Shown piece by piece: positions 51,900 to 61,893 of a stretch of DNA of 64,000 nt (positions within the stretch are counted from its first letter, which is position 1; the number at the start of each line of letters is the position of its first letter). The notes under the pieces are model-generated. The model saw only the letters and a list, made by a program, of their open reading frames with translations. It was not told the origin of the DNA and did not search any database. The stretch covers positions 22,945,564 to 23,009,563 of the forward strand of contig NC_092571.1 of the NCBI RefSeq assembly GCF_037975245.1. The letters are read 5' to 3'. The DNA is from Apostichopus japonicus. Taxonomy: Eukaryota; Echinodermata; Holothuroidea; Aspidochirotida; Stichopodidae. The position numbers and the translations under genes are program-made.

Positions 51900-52692
51900 G
51901 TTGCGCAAACCTGTTAAAGGAGATAATGACAACATGAAATCTAGCCAGACCCCTACTATGTCGCAGAAGAGAGGAAAGAAAGAGATCAGTGTGAGAATAT
52001 TGGACTATGGATTTATCGCTCAAGATGTAATAAATGCAATTTCGGAAGATGTCGGGCATATTAACATACTCGGTTGTGTAAAAATCGGGGGTCAATGGGT
52101 TATAACTTTGAAAAAACGGCAGCGATGCAGACATGCTGCAAGAAATGGGGATAAAACTTGGAAATGAACTATGTGATGGCATGGGTGTTACAAAACATAT
52201 CTTGACCATGAGCCTCTTCAACGTCCCAACATACATAAGTGACGAAGAATTTTTCAATAAATTGGAAGAATATGGCTGCCAAATTAGAACTAAGTGCACC
52301 CACAAATACTACTCAGAATTTCCCAACGTTGAAACGGGATTGATTCGTACGACCTGAGCTGCCAGTCAATAACACAAGCCTCCCATACGCAATAACAATA
52401 GATAGTGATCACCTTAGACTGAAACACAAAGGTCAAAGCCGTGTTTGCAACCTTTGTCTCGCTCAAGACCATATAATGAGGGACTGCCCGCATTACAAGT
52501 GCAGGCAACGTTGGAAAGACAACTTAAACAGCCGCACCAACACCTACATCAAAACCCTGCCGATTCTGGAAAGATTAAAGCAGACAAGGCGAAAAGCCAT
52601 CACCAACAGACTCGTGCCAATGCAAAGAAAGATAACCCAGAACAGCATCAAATATATATAGGCGAAACTGTAACGAACCCTGTCATCAAGTG
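51900..52692 (+). pseudogene. LINE ORF1 remnant with a CCHC zinc knuckle
   Basis: Three frames in series encode one gag-like protein: an RRM-like part (KKEISVRILDYGF, then after a frameshift in an A-run at about 52111 MLQEMGIKLGNELC and LTMSLFNVPTYISDEEFF), then after a second frameshift near 52335 VNNTSLPYA, and a zinc knuckle CNLCLAQDHIMRDCPHYKC (C-x2-C-x4-H-x4-C). A third shift leads to a Gln/Lys-rich tail ending at 52692. RRM plus CCHC is the layout of ORF1 in several LINE clades. It is the 5' part of the fragmented LINE whose RT pieces lie at 52900-53392, 55296-55640 and 57051-57190. Confidence 0.7.
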
Positions 52693-52899
52693 ACGGATTT
52701 TTTACGGTCTCAAACAAAGCAAACCAAACTCCTCAACGCAGGAATAGGAACCTTAAGGCCAAATGTTTCAACCGCCAGGCGATTTAATCCGAAGGAAAAG
52801 ATCAATCAAAACAGAATAAATTTTGTGTCGAATTTTTTATTACTAATTCTCTCATTCATGGCAACATCAGACAACTATATAATATAGAATTTAGTGAAA

Positions 52900-53392
52900 A
52901 TGTTACATGTAAGTATTACAGAATTGACTCTTATAATAATTTACCCCCAAGTCATGGTCTTAACTTTTTATCGTAAACCCTTTGACTCATATATGTAATG
53001 TATCCTTTAACACCGGAGTATTCCTCAATGCACTAAAAATTGCTAAAATTATTCCAATTTTAAAAATTATTCTATTTGCTGATGATACAAATATATTTTT
53101 TGAATAAGATGTTAATGTAAACTCATTTCATAATAAAGCTTCCTTAGAACTAGATACATTTAATGACTGGTTTGCAGCCAATAAACTATCGCTCAACATA
53201 GACAAAACTAATTACATCGTCTTTAATACTTCCAGAACATTCAATTGGGAATCGATAACGATATTATTATGGGAGGCAAAATTCTCAAGCAAGTTAACAC
53301 TACTAAGTTCTTAGTGATCCATATTGATCATAACCTTTCCTGGTGTGATCACATTTAACAGTCTGAAATTTAAAACACTTTTTGCCACAACA
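52900..53392 (+). pseudogene. Fragmented LINE ORF2, piece 1 (internal deletion in RT)
   Basis: Encodes a segment typical of the region before the RT core (SHGLNFLS, FNTGVFLNALKIAKIIPIL), joined directly to ILFADDTNIFFE with the catalytic FADD, then FNDWFAANKLSLNIDKTNY. The 150 or so residues that normally separate these are deleted. Several stops follow. The piece is cut at 53392 by the nested DNA elements. Closest relative in the window: the LINE at 34963-36540. Confidence 0.75.
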
Positions 53393-53832
53393 CATATCAG
53401 TGGCGGATCCAGGATTTCGCCGAAGGGGGGGCCCAGATGGGAAATGCCTAATCGTCGTCCTGGGGGAGGGGTCTAAGGGGAGTGGGTGCCCCCCTCCCCT
53501 TTGGGAAAATTTCACAAAATATGGAGGTCCTCGGTGCAATCTGGTGCTACTTTTCGTGAAAGTTTGGAGTAAAATTTATTTCCAATAAATCATGTATTCA
53601 TGGTTTGCCGGGCATATATTTGCAATTTCGAGCAATGAGCTGGGATTTACGTCTTTGGGGAGTAGGTGGTGATGCAAACTACTTTTTACCAGGCTACTCC
53701 AGGCCATTTCATCTTGGATGCACCCTTCCAGATGGAGACTATTGATACAGTCAGAGTGCCCCTCTCACCTTCACTTTATCAGAATGATGGTGTACTCTTT
53801 TTGCAAATTTATTTTACAAAAAATTACACGCA

Positions 53833-55171
53833 CAGTGGCGTAGCTAAGATTTTTTGAGTGGGGGGACATGGGGGGCTGTTCTTTCTTGTGGGGGGGGGTG
53901 GAGTTTACTATCTAAGCGGAGCGCCACCTTGGTTGGCGCGGGCGTACAGAGAAAATTTGAGATTTCAGCACCCCCCAGATCGCAGGAGATGGCACCTGTG
54001 AGGCAAAATAGCAACCAAAAAGATGTGCAACTTTGTTGACAGAAATGCAAAAAATGTTTTTTTTCTCTTTCATGCTGACTGGCCTTGCCAACTCAGCCAG
54101 ACTTTTAACTTGAGGGAAGTTGGCATCATTTGTCGTTTCAAGCTGTCAAGGCCTTTCTCCCAACTCAAACCCCTGTGGGCTACCGGTAGATTTGCAGGAT
54201 ATGCCCACATGTGGACTTAAATAGCATTAGAGGAAGGGGGTGGAAGACTAACACGCATCGATGTTTCGGTAATGGTCCACATTAATGGCTCGGTGCTTAT
54301 TAGGCCATTTATTGGGTTTCTTGAGGCAGCTGTCATCAGAATCTGGCTTTTTGTGCCAATCGATGACCGATAACATGTATTGGTATGTAAATTTCTTCTT
54401 CATATATCTAGCAACACTCTAAAAACAAATGAGTGGATTTCATTCCATTGGAGTGATCACTCGGCGCACTTCAAATTAAGAGTAAAATTTAACTCTATTG
54501 GAGTTAACCCTCACTCCTAATATGAGTGAATATAACTCTATTAGGAGTTAAGATTTACTCCAATGGAGTGGAAATTCACTCTTATACCGGAATGTGCTCA
54601 GTGATCACTCCCATGGAGTGAAATTCACCTATGTTTTTATCAGTACAGTACAGTGCATATCATCATAGACGTACGTACGTACGTACTACGTACGCTCGTA
54701 TATCAGACGCACTCGATACCCACGATACGATACGGTCCTGGAGAAACTATTTCCACTCATCATTTTTTAAGGCGATACAGTAGTGAGTATTGAACAGGCA
54801 CAGCCGCATGTTTGCAGGAAATTCAGAATTCCCAATATTTTATATCTCTACCATTAGTGAAAATCATGTTTCGACAGTTTCGTGGACATAAAAAGTTGTT
54901 TTGTGGAATATTCAATGACAAATCAGGGGCCGATGCAGGATTTGTGACGGGGGGGGGGGGGGTCTGACTGGTCCAGCCGCGCCTGAACGTAAGACTATCT
55001 AAGCGGAGCGCCATCATCGGTTGGCGCGGAGCGGACAAGAAAATTGTTGGCTTTACAAACCCCCCAGATGGCCGGAAACGGCACTTCCCGAGTATTCTAA
55101 GCAGCATGTACCTAGCCTGAAAATATGGATCTCATGTCTGCAATTTCAGGCCCCCCGTAGCTACGCCACTG
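53833..55171. mobile_element. Nested hAT-like element, inverted copy of 2056-3313
   Basis: Starts CAGTGGCGTAGCTAAG and ends TAGCTACGCCACTG. Flanking 8-mers TACACGCA and ATCACGCA agree at six positions, an eroded hAT-type duplication. The body matches the right part of the element at 1057-3313 in reverse, including the palindrome cluster (54424-54640), the GCGCCAACC segments and the GGCGGTTT-flanking G-run near 54950. No transposase. Confidence 0.8.
54424..54640. repeat. Cluster of ACTCC...GGAGT palindromes
   Basis: Inverted counterpart of 2521-2720, conserved between two copies of the same transposon family. Confidence 0.65.
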
Positions 55172-55295
55172 ATCACGCATGGGGCACTTTCCCTCAAACG
55201 CGGTAAAAAAAAAAAAAAAAAAAAAAAAAATCAGGATTTTCAAAAAGGGGGGGGGGCCCGGGCCCCCCGGCCCCCCTGGATCCGCCCCTGCATAT

Positions 55296-55640
55296 TAAAG
55301 ACCCTTTTCTGCAGTAGTACCACATATTTCTTATTGTTCTATTATTTGGTCTGGCACGTATAATACTAATCTAAAATCACTGATTATACTACAAAAGAAG
55401 GCAATGCGACAAATATCACGTACTGTACCTCGTGATCACAACGCCCTATATTTAAGAATCTTAATTTATTGAAAGTTAATGACATAATACGTGTAAATAT
55501 TGCCACCTTCACTTATATGACGTGGAATGGACAACTGCCTAATGCATTTTATAACTACCTAATTAGTCATAGGGATTTACATCATCACAATACAAGATAC
55601 GCCGATAATGCGCATCATTACACAAAGAATACTTTAATAG
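55296..55640 (+). pseudogene. Fragmented LINE ORF2, piece 2
   Basis: Carries the thumb and C-terminal region of the LINE reverse transcriptase (YNTNLKSLIILQKKAMRQI, TVPRDHNALYL, then with stops DLHHHNTRYADNAHHYTKN). The order follows the intact relative at 34963-36540 (LVILQKRAVRHI, APRDN, HNYNTRQAGH). It is interrupted at about 55640 by a Penelope-like element and resumes at 57051. Confidence 0.7.
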
Positions 55641-57050
55641 GAAATTGAATCTGGTGGCGCTACATTGATGACATCTTCTTCGTTTGGACCAGTGATGAGG
55701 ATAGCCTGCTCACCTTCATCAATCACATCAATTCTTTCCACAGCACTATCAAATTCACCTCTGATTACTCTCACCAACAGGTTAACTTTCTCGATGTGAC
55801 TGTTCGCAAGGAACACGGTTCTCTCTCTACAGACTTATACACCAAGCCCACAGACACACACCAGTATCTCCATTTTTCAAGCTGCCATCACCGTCACTGC
55901 AAGTCTGGAATTGCCTACAGTCAAGCACTTCGTCTTCGTCGCATTTGCTCTAACAATACCTCTTTCATGCGCCATACAGATGCTTTGGAAAAACACCTTA
56001 CTGTCAGGGGCGATAGTGCGAGAAGGGTGCGTGAAGCCATTCAGAGAGTCCGCTCCCTATCCAGATCACCTACTGTGGCAGTGAAGGACAAAAAGGGACG
56101 AGATTGCAACTACAAGCTACACCCGGTTGTTACTCTCCACCCAAATTTTCCTCCTCTCCAGCAAATCACCTCTAACAACCACAACATTCTCCTCACTTCA
56201 GATAGAGATAGACTCCAACGTCCACGCAACCTACGAGACCTTCTTGTTCCACCTCTAACTCCTAACCCTACACCCGTTCAGCATGGTACATTCAAATATG
56301 ATCGTACTTCGAGATGCATCATCTGTAGCCACCTTATTGTTGACTCCAATTCCATCACCGGCCACAGTATGCAACTCACACACAATACTAAGGGTCACAT
56401 CACTTGCACAACCACTAATGTCATCTATCTGATCTCTTGTAGGGTTTGCGGCGTCCAGTATGACGAAACCAAAACCACCCTCAAGAAGCGATTCTATTGT
56501 CACAGATCCACAGTCAACACCATGAAGACTGAGACCCCAGTTGGAGAACACTTTAACCTTCCCAACCATACCATTAACGACATGTCCCTACAGAGGATTG
56601 AATCCTTAAGCAGCCGCCCTTACATCCGAATCAGCAGAGAGAGGCTGTGGATGCAAGCCTTCGCACCATTCAAGCTCATGGGCTCAGCATTCAGGAAGGA
56701 CATGACTAACTTTTTTTCTGTCACCCCATCACTTCTCTTCTCATAGCTCTCTTCCACCTTTTTCTCCACACCTTTCTGTCTTTGTCCTACTCCAGCTTAT
56801 TCCCTACCCCCTTCCCATAATCCTCTCTTTGTCTCTCCACTGTTTATCTCCTACCTCTCCTCTTCTCCTGTTGGTTTCTTTCTTTCTTCTCTCCATCCCT
56901 TGTCTATTAATTCCTTTTCATATATCTCTTTGTGTTCACCATGCTCATTAACCTGTCTGTATTCTGTGAGTGTTTTTGTCCCTTATGTTACTGCTACTTG
57001 TCATTTAGGCTCTGAAGAAGATCCTGCTAGGATCGAAACGTCATGCCAAC
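55641..57050 (+). mobile_element. Penelope-like element, 5'-truncated: end of RT, linker, GIY-YIG endonuclease
   Basis: The frame is open from 55649 to a stop at 56744-56746. It opens at the catalytic motif WRYIDDIFFVW, followed by FLDVTVRKEHGSLSTDLY, CHHRHC, LRLRRICSNN, RPRNLRDLLVPP and the GIY-YIG domain (VIYLISCRVCGVQYDETK, FYCHRSTV, EHFNLPNHTI). The YIG half reads Y-D instead of Y-(V/I)-G, so the nuclease is probably defective even though the frame is open. A C/T-rich 3' UTR (56746-56990) leads to the hammerhead-like motif. The element sits inside the LINE: coding pieces for its C-terminal region flank it at 55640 and 57051. It is distinct in sequence from the element at 36697. Confidence 0.8.
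57008..57047 (+). ncRNA. Hammerhead-ribozyme-like motif
   Basis: GGC-T, CTGAAGA, A, GATCC...GGATC (stem II), GAAA, CGTC with self-complementary ACGT, then A-T-GCC. It has the same layout as 38419-38457 with different stem sequences: stem II GATCC/GGATC against GAGC/GCTC, and ACGT against AGCT. Changed sequence with kept pairing points to RNA structure. The extra A in the core is present here too. It lies at the 3' edge of the Penelope-like element. Confidence 0.4.
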
Positions 57051-57190
57051 TTACTTTTACACATTCATTAGGAAAGTTAAGCTTAAGAAATCGCGCAATA
57101 AAAACTTGGAATTCTATAACAGAAATTAACAAAAATAAATTATCGAAAAGAACATTTAGAAAATATTTAATTGCATGCGCATTACAATGA
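57051..57190 (+). pseudogene. Fragmented LINE ORF2, piece 3 (C-terminus)
   Basis: Encodes LGKLSLRNRAIKTWNSI and LSKRTFRKYLIACALQ and a stop at 57188-57190. This aligns with LRNRSISLWNNLP and FRRHLKNYYESLY at the end of the LINE at 34963-36540. It directly follows the Penelope 3' edge. Confidence 0.7.
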
Positions 57191-58087
57191 TTAATTTAAA
57201 CAAATCACAAACAACTTACCGACAGAAGTACTAAATCCCAATCCATTTATATGTAAATAGGAGATCATTCTTATCAAGACTACAAAAGACAGCCATACCA
57301 ATGGAACACATCAAACACTTCAAAGTGGTCTAAAACACTTCTGAGAGCTAATTGTGGGAAAAAAATCTTCATCAATCTAAAGACATTACATTTTTACATT
57401 TTTTCCCCGAGCATAGTCATCTTGTATCGCCACCACATGACGAAAGACTTTGAGAAGTTTTGAAACAATTTTGAGTTTTTTTTCAACCTTTGAATTCACC
57501 TCCATCAAATTTCAGGGCTTGTTTGATATTTCTAAGACAGATGGGGTTTGGAAACCGGATTGTGAATACACCAACCATGTAAACCGACAAGAGAGTTGTT
57601 GAATTTACAACAAGTGAAAGCCATAGCATTATAATTTTATAACAATGATCGTTAACGTTAGGAAAATTCAAATAATATCTTGAAATAATATCTCCTTGCT
57701 TATGAATTAAGGATTGTTGTAATAGGCTAGTTACTCCATTGATTATAGCAAAATCAAGTAAAATCCCCCAAACTCAAATATCTAAAAAAAATATTCCAAA
57801 TCAATTACCCATCAGATAGCCAACCCAACATATAATATGCCAGCCTATAATATGCATAATATAAATGAGAATACCCAATGTAATATATATATATTTATAT
57901 TTAACAGTTACACCCAAAATGTGAGAATAAAAGATACGGGACTACATATGTACCAAATTGAAACCAAATCAATGGAAAAACAACCCATACTCAAAATACA
58001 CAAATGTGACTTTGAACCAGGGCTGATTTATTTTAATGTGAGAAAATGAAAAAGACATTGATACATGTGAGACAGGGGCCATGCAGT
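57191..58087. other. Unassigned sequence
   Basis: AT-rich. A minus-strand frame at 57483-57671 and a plus frame at 57837-58049 have no motif. Confidence 0.5.
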
Positions 58088-58805
58088 TACCCCTGATAAC
58101 CCTTGATAACCAGATATTCAGGTCTTGTCACACTGTTGGATTATTGCTCTCCCGACGGGGAAGGAAAATAGTTAATTCAGTATTCATAGTTTTAGTCTGT
58201 TTTGTCTTGTCCTCTGTCGTGTCTTGTCTTAATTGATTTGTTTGGATATTGAACTTGGTCCTTTGCATCTATCTTAAAAAAAGGCAAAAGCAATGCGTAA
58301 GAGTAAAGACCAAAACCACTTTTTTCCGACCAGGACAAGAATCCCTTTTAATATCATGCACACATGAATAACATATAAAAGAAAAGAATGTGCTGAAACT
58401 TGATCTGGATTTGAATCTTAAAAGTGACAATGTTACCTGCCTACACACAACAACTGCACTCTTGATAGTTCTGTTACTATACAAACCACTTTGGTCGGTA
58501 GTATGAAGAACATGATCCTAGATCAGAATGTTCCCGAGCCAATTCTTCTCAAAGCATCGATACACGATACGTGTTCAAACACAACAATAGCTTTTTGGAG
58601 CAGTGAGAAAAGAGGGCGCTCTACCAGAATATCTCCGCACCAATTTGCTATGTTCACCAATGCAGCAACATTGTGTGGAGGCAGGTGTAACTCTTAAGCT
58701 TTGTGAAGTGTTGTGACGTGATTGAAGTTAAGAAATGTGTTAGAAAGTCCACCATATAAATAAAAAAAAAATACGTTTGATAATTAGACCAAAGAAATTC
58801 CAGGT
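58088..58805 (+). repeat. Segmental duplication copy B, block 3
   Basis: Partner of 31056-31790, starting at CCTGATAACCC-like units and ending at GACCAAAGAAA. Confidence 0.8.
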
Positions 58806-58819
58806 TAAAATGAAACAGA

Positions 58820-58930
58820 AAACATAGACTTAACAGCGAGTCTCTTCGAAATATAAAACTGTTGAGATGGAAACGAAACACATTCTATCATTGTATTGAT
58901 TCCTTGTTTTTTAATTTACATAAAATGCTA
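58820..58930 (+). repeat. Array-unit head segment, partial
   Basis: GACTTAACAGCGAGTCTCTT and TGTATTGATTCCTTG match about 21780-21880 and 39430-39490. This is the start of a further, truncated array unit, followed by a G/T-rich stretch. 58995-59060 matches 10610-10680 inverted. Confidence 0.6.
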
Positions 58931-59129
58931 AAAGCATAGGTTACAGCGGTAAAATATTTTGGGTGAGGTGGGATGGGATGGAGTGGAGTGGGGTGGGGTG
59001 GGGAAGATTTTAATACTGAAAGCTGGTGATAAATCGTGAATACATAAATCCTCAACGTCCTCTCCTCTTCGTCTCCCCAAACTATTTAATAAGCACAATC
59101 TATTTTCGAGAATTCATACATGGTCAATT

Positions 59130-59300
59130 TCAAAAAAACAAAAAACACTACCCTCCAGATTCATGCACCGCAATTAATGGGAACCAAGATGGCTCCTTCC
59201 TTTGCCAAAACCTTTATATGAAACTTCGAGAATTTCTATCTCGACAAAAGCTGAAACCACACACGTGATTACGTTTCATTGACGATATCTTCATGACCCT
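59130..59300 (+). pseudogene. Penelope-like reverse transcriptase fragment
   Basis: Frames encode a fragment ending in LRFIDDIFMTLG with the catalytic FIDD, preceded by sequence matching the GTKMAPSFAN region of the minus-strand copy at 9900-10320. Stops are present and no other Penelope sequence follows. Confidence 0.65.
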
Positions 59301-59585
59301 TGGTATATATGCTAATGTTCCCTCGTATTACATGACGTGACACCTTCATAATGACTTGGTTACAGTATCGATGTAACTGGATTGGTGTTGAGAATGGATC
59401 AAGTGCCCAGGCTCTAAATTGGGTTGATTTTCTTTAAACAATATAGTAAGGTTAGTGATTCTCTGTTAATTTCATTTCATTTTTTTTTATTATTTGTAGC
59501 TTTAAAACAAGATTACCCAATTCTACTCCCAGCTTGCAGAGTAGATGTACAGCCCTATTTTTCTGATCAGAAACAGGTTAAACTT

Positions 59586-60745
59586 AATCGCACTGCCAAC
59601 ACTAGTACTGTGCACGATGTGGTCAATACATAGACTATATATTATACGAATTGTCCACATTGTTGGGAGTGACTGCGCTGTTTACTAACTATTTTGGTTT
59701 CGTAAATCACAGCTTACTTCATCATGGACAGGTAATATTGTGTAATCGGCTTTCTGGTCACTTCGCCCAACAACCATTTCGCCCAACTGCCATTTCGCCG
59801 AACCAGCTTGGTCATTTCGCCCAACCTTGTTGGTCATTTCGCCCAACCATTTTTTTACTCATATTCAGTCAGAACAATATTACTTTTTCTATTTCACTAG
59901 TTCAATTTGATTTATTTTGGGTTATATTACTTCGTGGTAGGTAAATAAAGTGAGGTCCGCTCGCTATCGATCGGAGTCTCAGCAGTTATTTCGGGTATAA
60001 TGGAAGTTATATTATTACGAAGGGGAATCGAAACACTGATGATCCATCCTGTTATTTAATTAAATTATATTAAATTTAACCACTGTATCAATGTAACCAC
60101 GACTTTAAGTTTCCTTAATACTCGGTTCGTATCCCGTAACGTTAACAATTCCCGAACGTTTCCTTATTTAAGTTATATAAACTAAAGGACTTCAAGATTC
60201 CTTAATATTCGCGTCGTATCCTGTAACGTTAAAAATTCCCGAACGTTTCCTTATTGAAGTATAATATTTAATCAAGGTTGGGCGAAATGACCAGGCTGGT
60301 TGGGCGAAATGACCAGGCTGGTTGGGCGAAATGACCAGGCTGGGTGGGCGAAATGGTAAGGTTGGGCAAAATGGCAGTTAGGCGAAATCGTTGTTGGGCG
60401 AAGTGACCAGCTTCTTTGTAATCGCACTTTCAACCACTAATACTGTGCACGATGTGTCCAATACGTAGACTACTATGATACGAAGTGTCCACATTGTTGG
60501 GAGTGCCTGGCGCTGTTAACTAACTGTTGTGGTATAGTAAATCACAGTTTACTTCATCATGGACAAGTTATATTGTGTAATCGCACTGTCAACCACTAAT
60601 ACTGTGCACGATGTGGTCAATACGTAGACTAGTATGATACGAAATATCCACATTGTTGCGATTGCCCGCGCTGTTAACTAACTGTTGTGGAGTATCGTAA
60701 ATCATGAGCTAACTTAATCATGGAAAAGTTATACTGTGTAAACGC
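59586..60745 (+). repeat. ~160-bp tandem repeat, three copies, split by a foldback element
   Basis: Units begin AATCGCACTGTCAACC and contain ACTGTGCACGATGTGGTCAA and TTACTTCATCATGGACA. Copies lie at 59586-59742, 60420-60577 and 60578-60740. The foldback element sits exactly between copies 1 and 2. Confidence 0.8.
59749..60416. mobile_element. Foldback element with GGGCGAAATGACC repeats
   Basis: Arms of tandem TTGGGCGAAATGACCAGGC units in opposite orientation (about 59755-59850 and 60275-60412), flanked by the 8-bp direct repeat TGTAATCG (59741-59748 and 60417-60424). The interior contains two copies of an ~87-bp unit with TCCCGAACGTTTCCTTATT. The boundary between tandem copies 2 and 3 near 60572 (TTGTGTAATCGCACTG) is the intact site. 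Confidence 0.8.
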
Positions 60746-61809
60746 ACTGTATATCACATCAATAAATTACTAACAAAGATTGGATATCCAATATTTATGA
60801 AAGCTCGAACATCAACAACAAGTGGTTTTCTATTGTTGGATGGAAAAGAGTTTACCTTAGGTTAAAGCAGGCCATGTCTTTACGCTATGTGTGATTGTTT
60901 TCAAAAGTACAGACATTATAGACATAAGTCTTGTTACTCACCACAGATATACGTATACATAGTTTAAGATGAAAATGTTTTCGCTTCAATAAACTTTGCG
61001 AACTTTGCATATATAGCATTTCAACAGCTTTTTACCAAATATATCCGACAAACACTAACAGAAAACTGCAAACCAATTTTTGTCTAAATGGACCTCAACT
61101 TTCCTGTTTGTGTAATTATAGATTATTCCTGTTAGGGATATATGCAATAGAATGATTGATGAGTAAACAATATCACCGTATGTTTATAAAGTTTCCTGTT
61201 AATGCCTTTGACCTTGAAATATTTATAACCTCCTTCCTCTAGAAATATCAATTTACAACATTTGAAGGATGTGGTGAAAGAATTAGACAACACCTCTATA
61301 AACATATTTTTGGCCTACATATAAATCACTACACTTGGTAACATACCACGTACCACGATAGACTATTATAGTCAGACACATAATGTCGCAGAAAATGGAA
61401 TAAATGGGAAAGCGAAGCAATAACATAACAGTCAAACACAAACACAAGCCGTGGAAAGAAAATTACGGAAAGAAGGTTTCTTTCTTTCTACTTGGCCATC
61501 ACAACAGGGGTCGTTACACCTGCTCAGAACCGGGCGCTACTGGGTCCAAGGTGCCGTAAACACATGCAAGGAAGGCACCTTCTTTTGATTGGCTCTTTGT
61601 AGGTTTGCGTATATACTGTCGTATTTACACATCAGTTGTAAACGATGGCCCGCTTATGTTTAAGTTAGATTCTCTAACTAACAACTGTTAGCCAAATGGC
61701 TGGAGGTGTGGTTTGTTCTCATCGTGTTAGTATAGCGTTTTTATGTAAATATACAACGGCTTTGGCAGGAAACAGATTGCAGAAGAAAAGAACAAAGAAT
61801 GTATATATT

Positions 61810-61810
<1 letters not shown>
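60746..61810. other. Unassigned sequence
   Basis: No frame with recognisable motifs; AT-rich. Confidence 0.5.

Positions 61811-61888
<78 letters not shown>
61811..61888. repeat. (TA)n microsatellite
   Basis: About 75 bp of nearly pure TA. Confidence 0.95.

Positions 61889-61893
<5 letters not shown>

Larger units (their letters stand above)
53398..55290. mobile_element. GGATCC-family hAT-like element interrupting the LINE, itself interrupted
   Basis: Ends CAGTGGCGGATCCAGG and CCTGGATCCGCCCCTG. The outermost match in the flanks is a 5-bp direct repeat CATAT (53393-53397 and 55291-55295). LINE sequence stops before it and resumes after it. Its own sequence is 53398-53832 plus 55172-55290; the middle is the nested element at 53833-55171. 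An A-run (55207-55230) and G/C runs lie near the right end. Confidence 0.75.
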
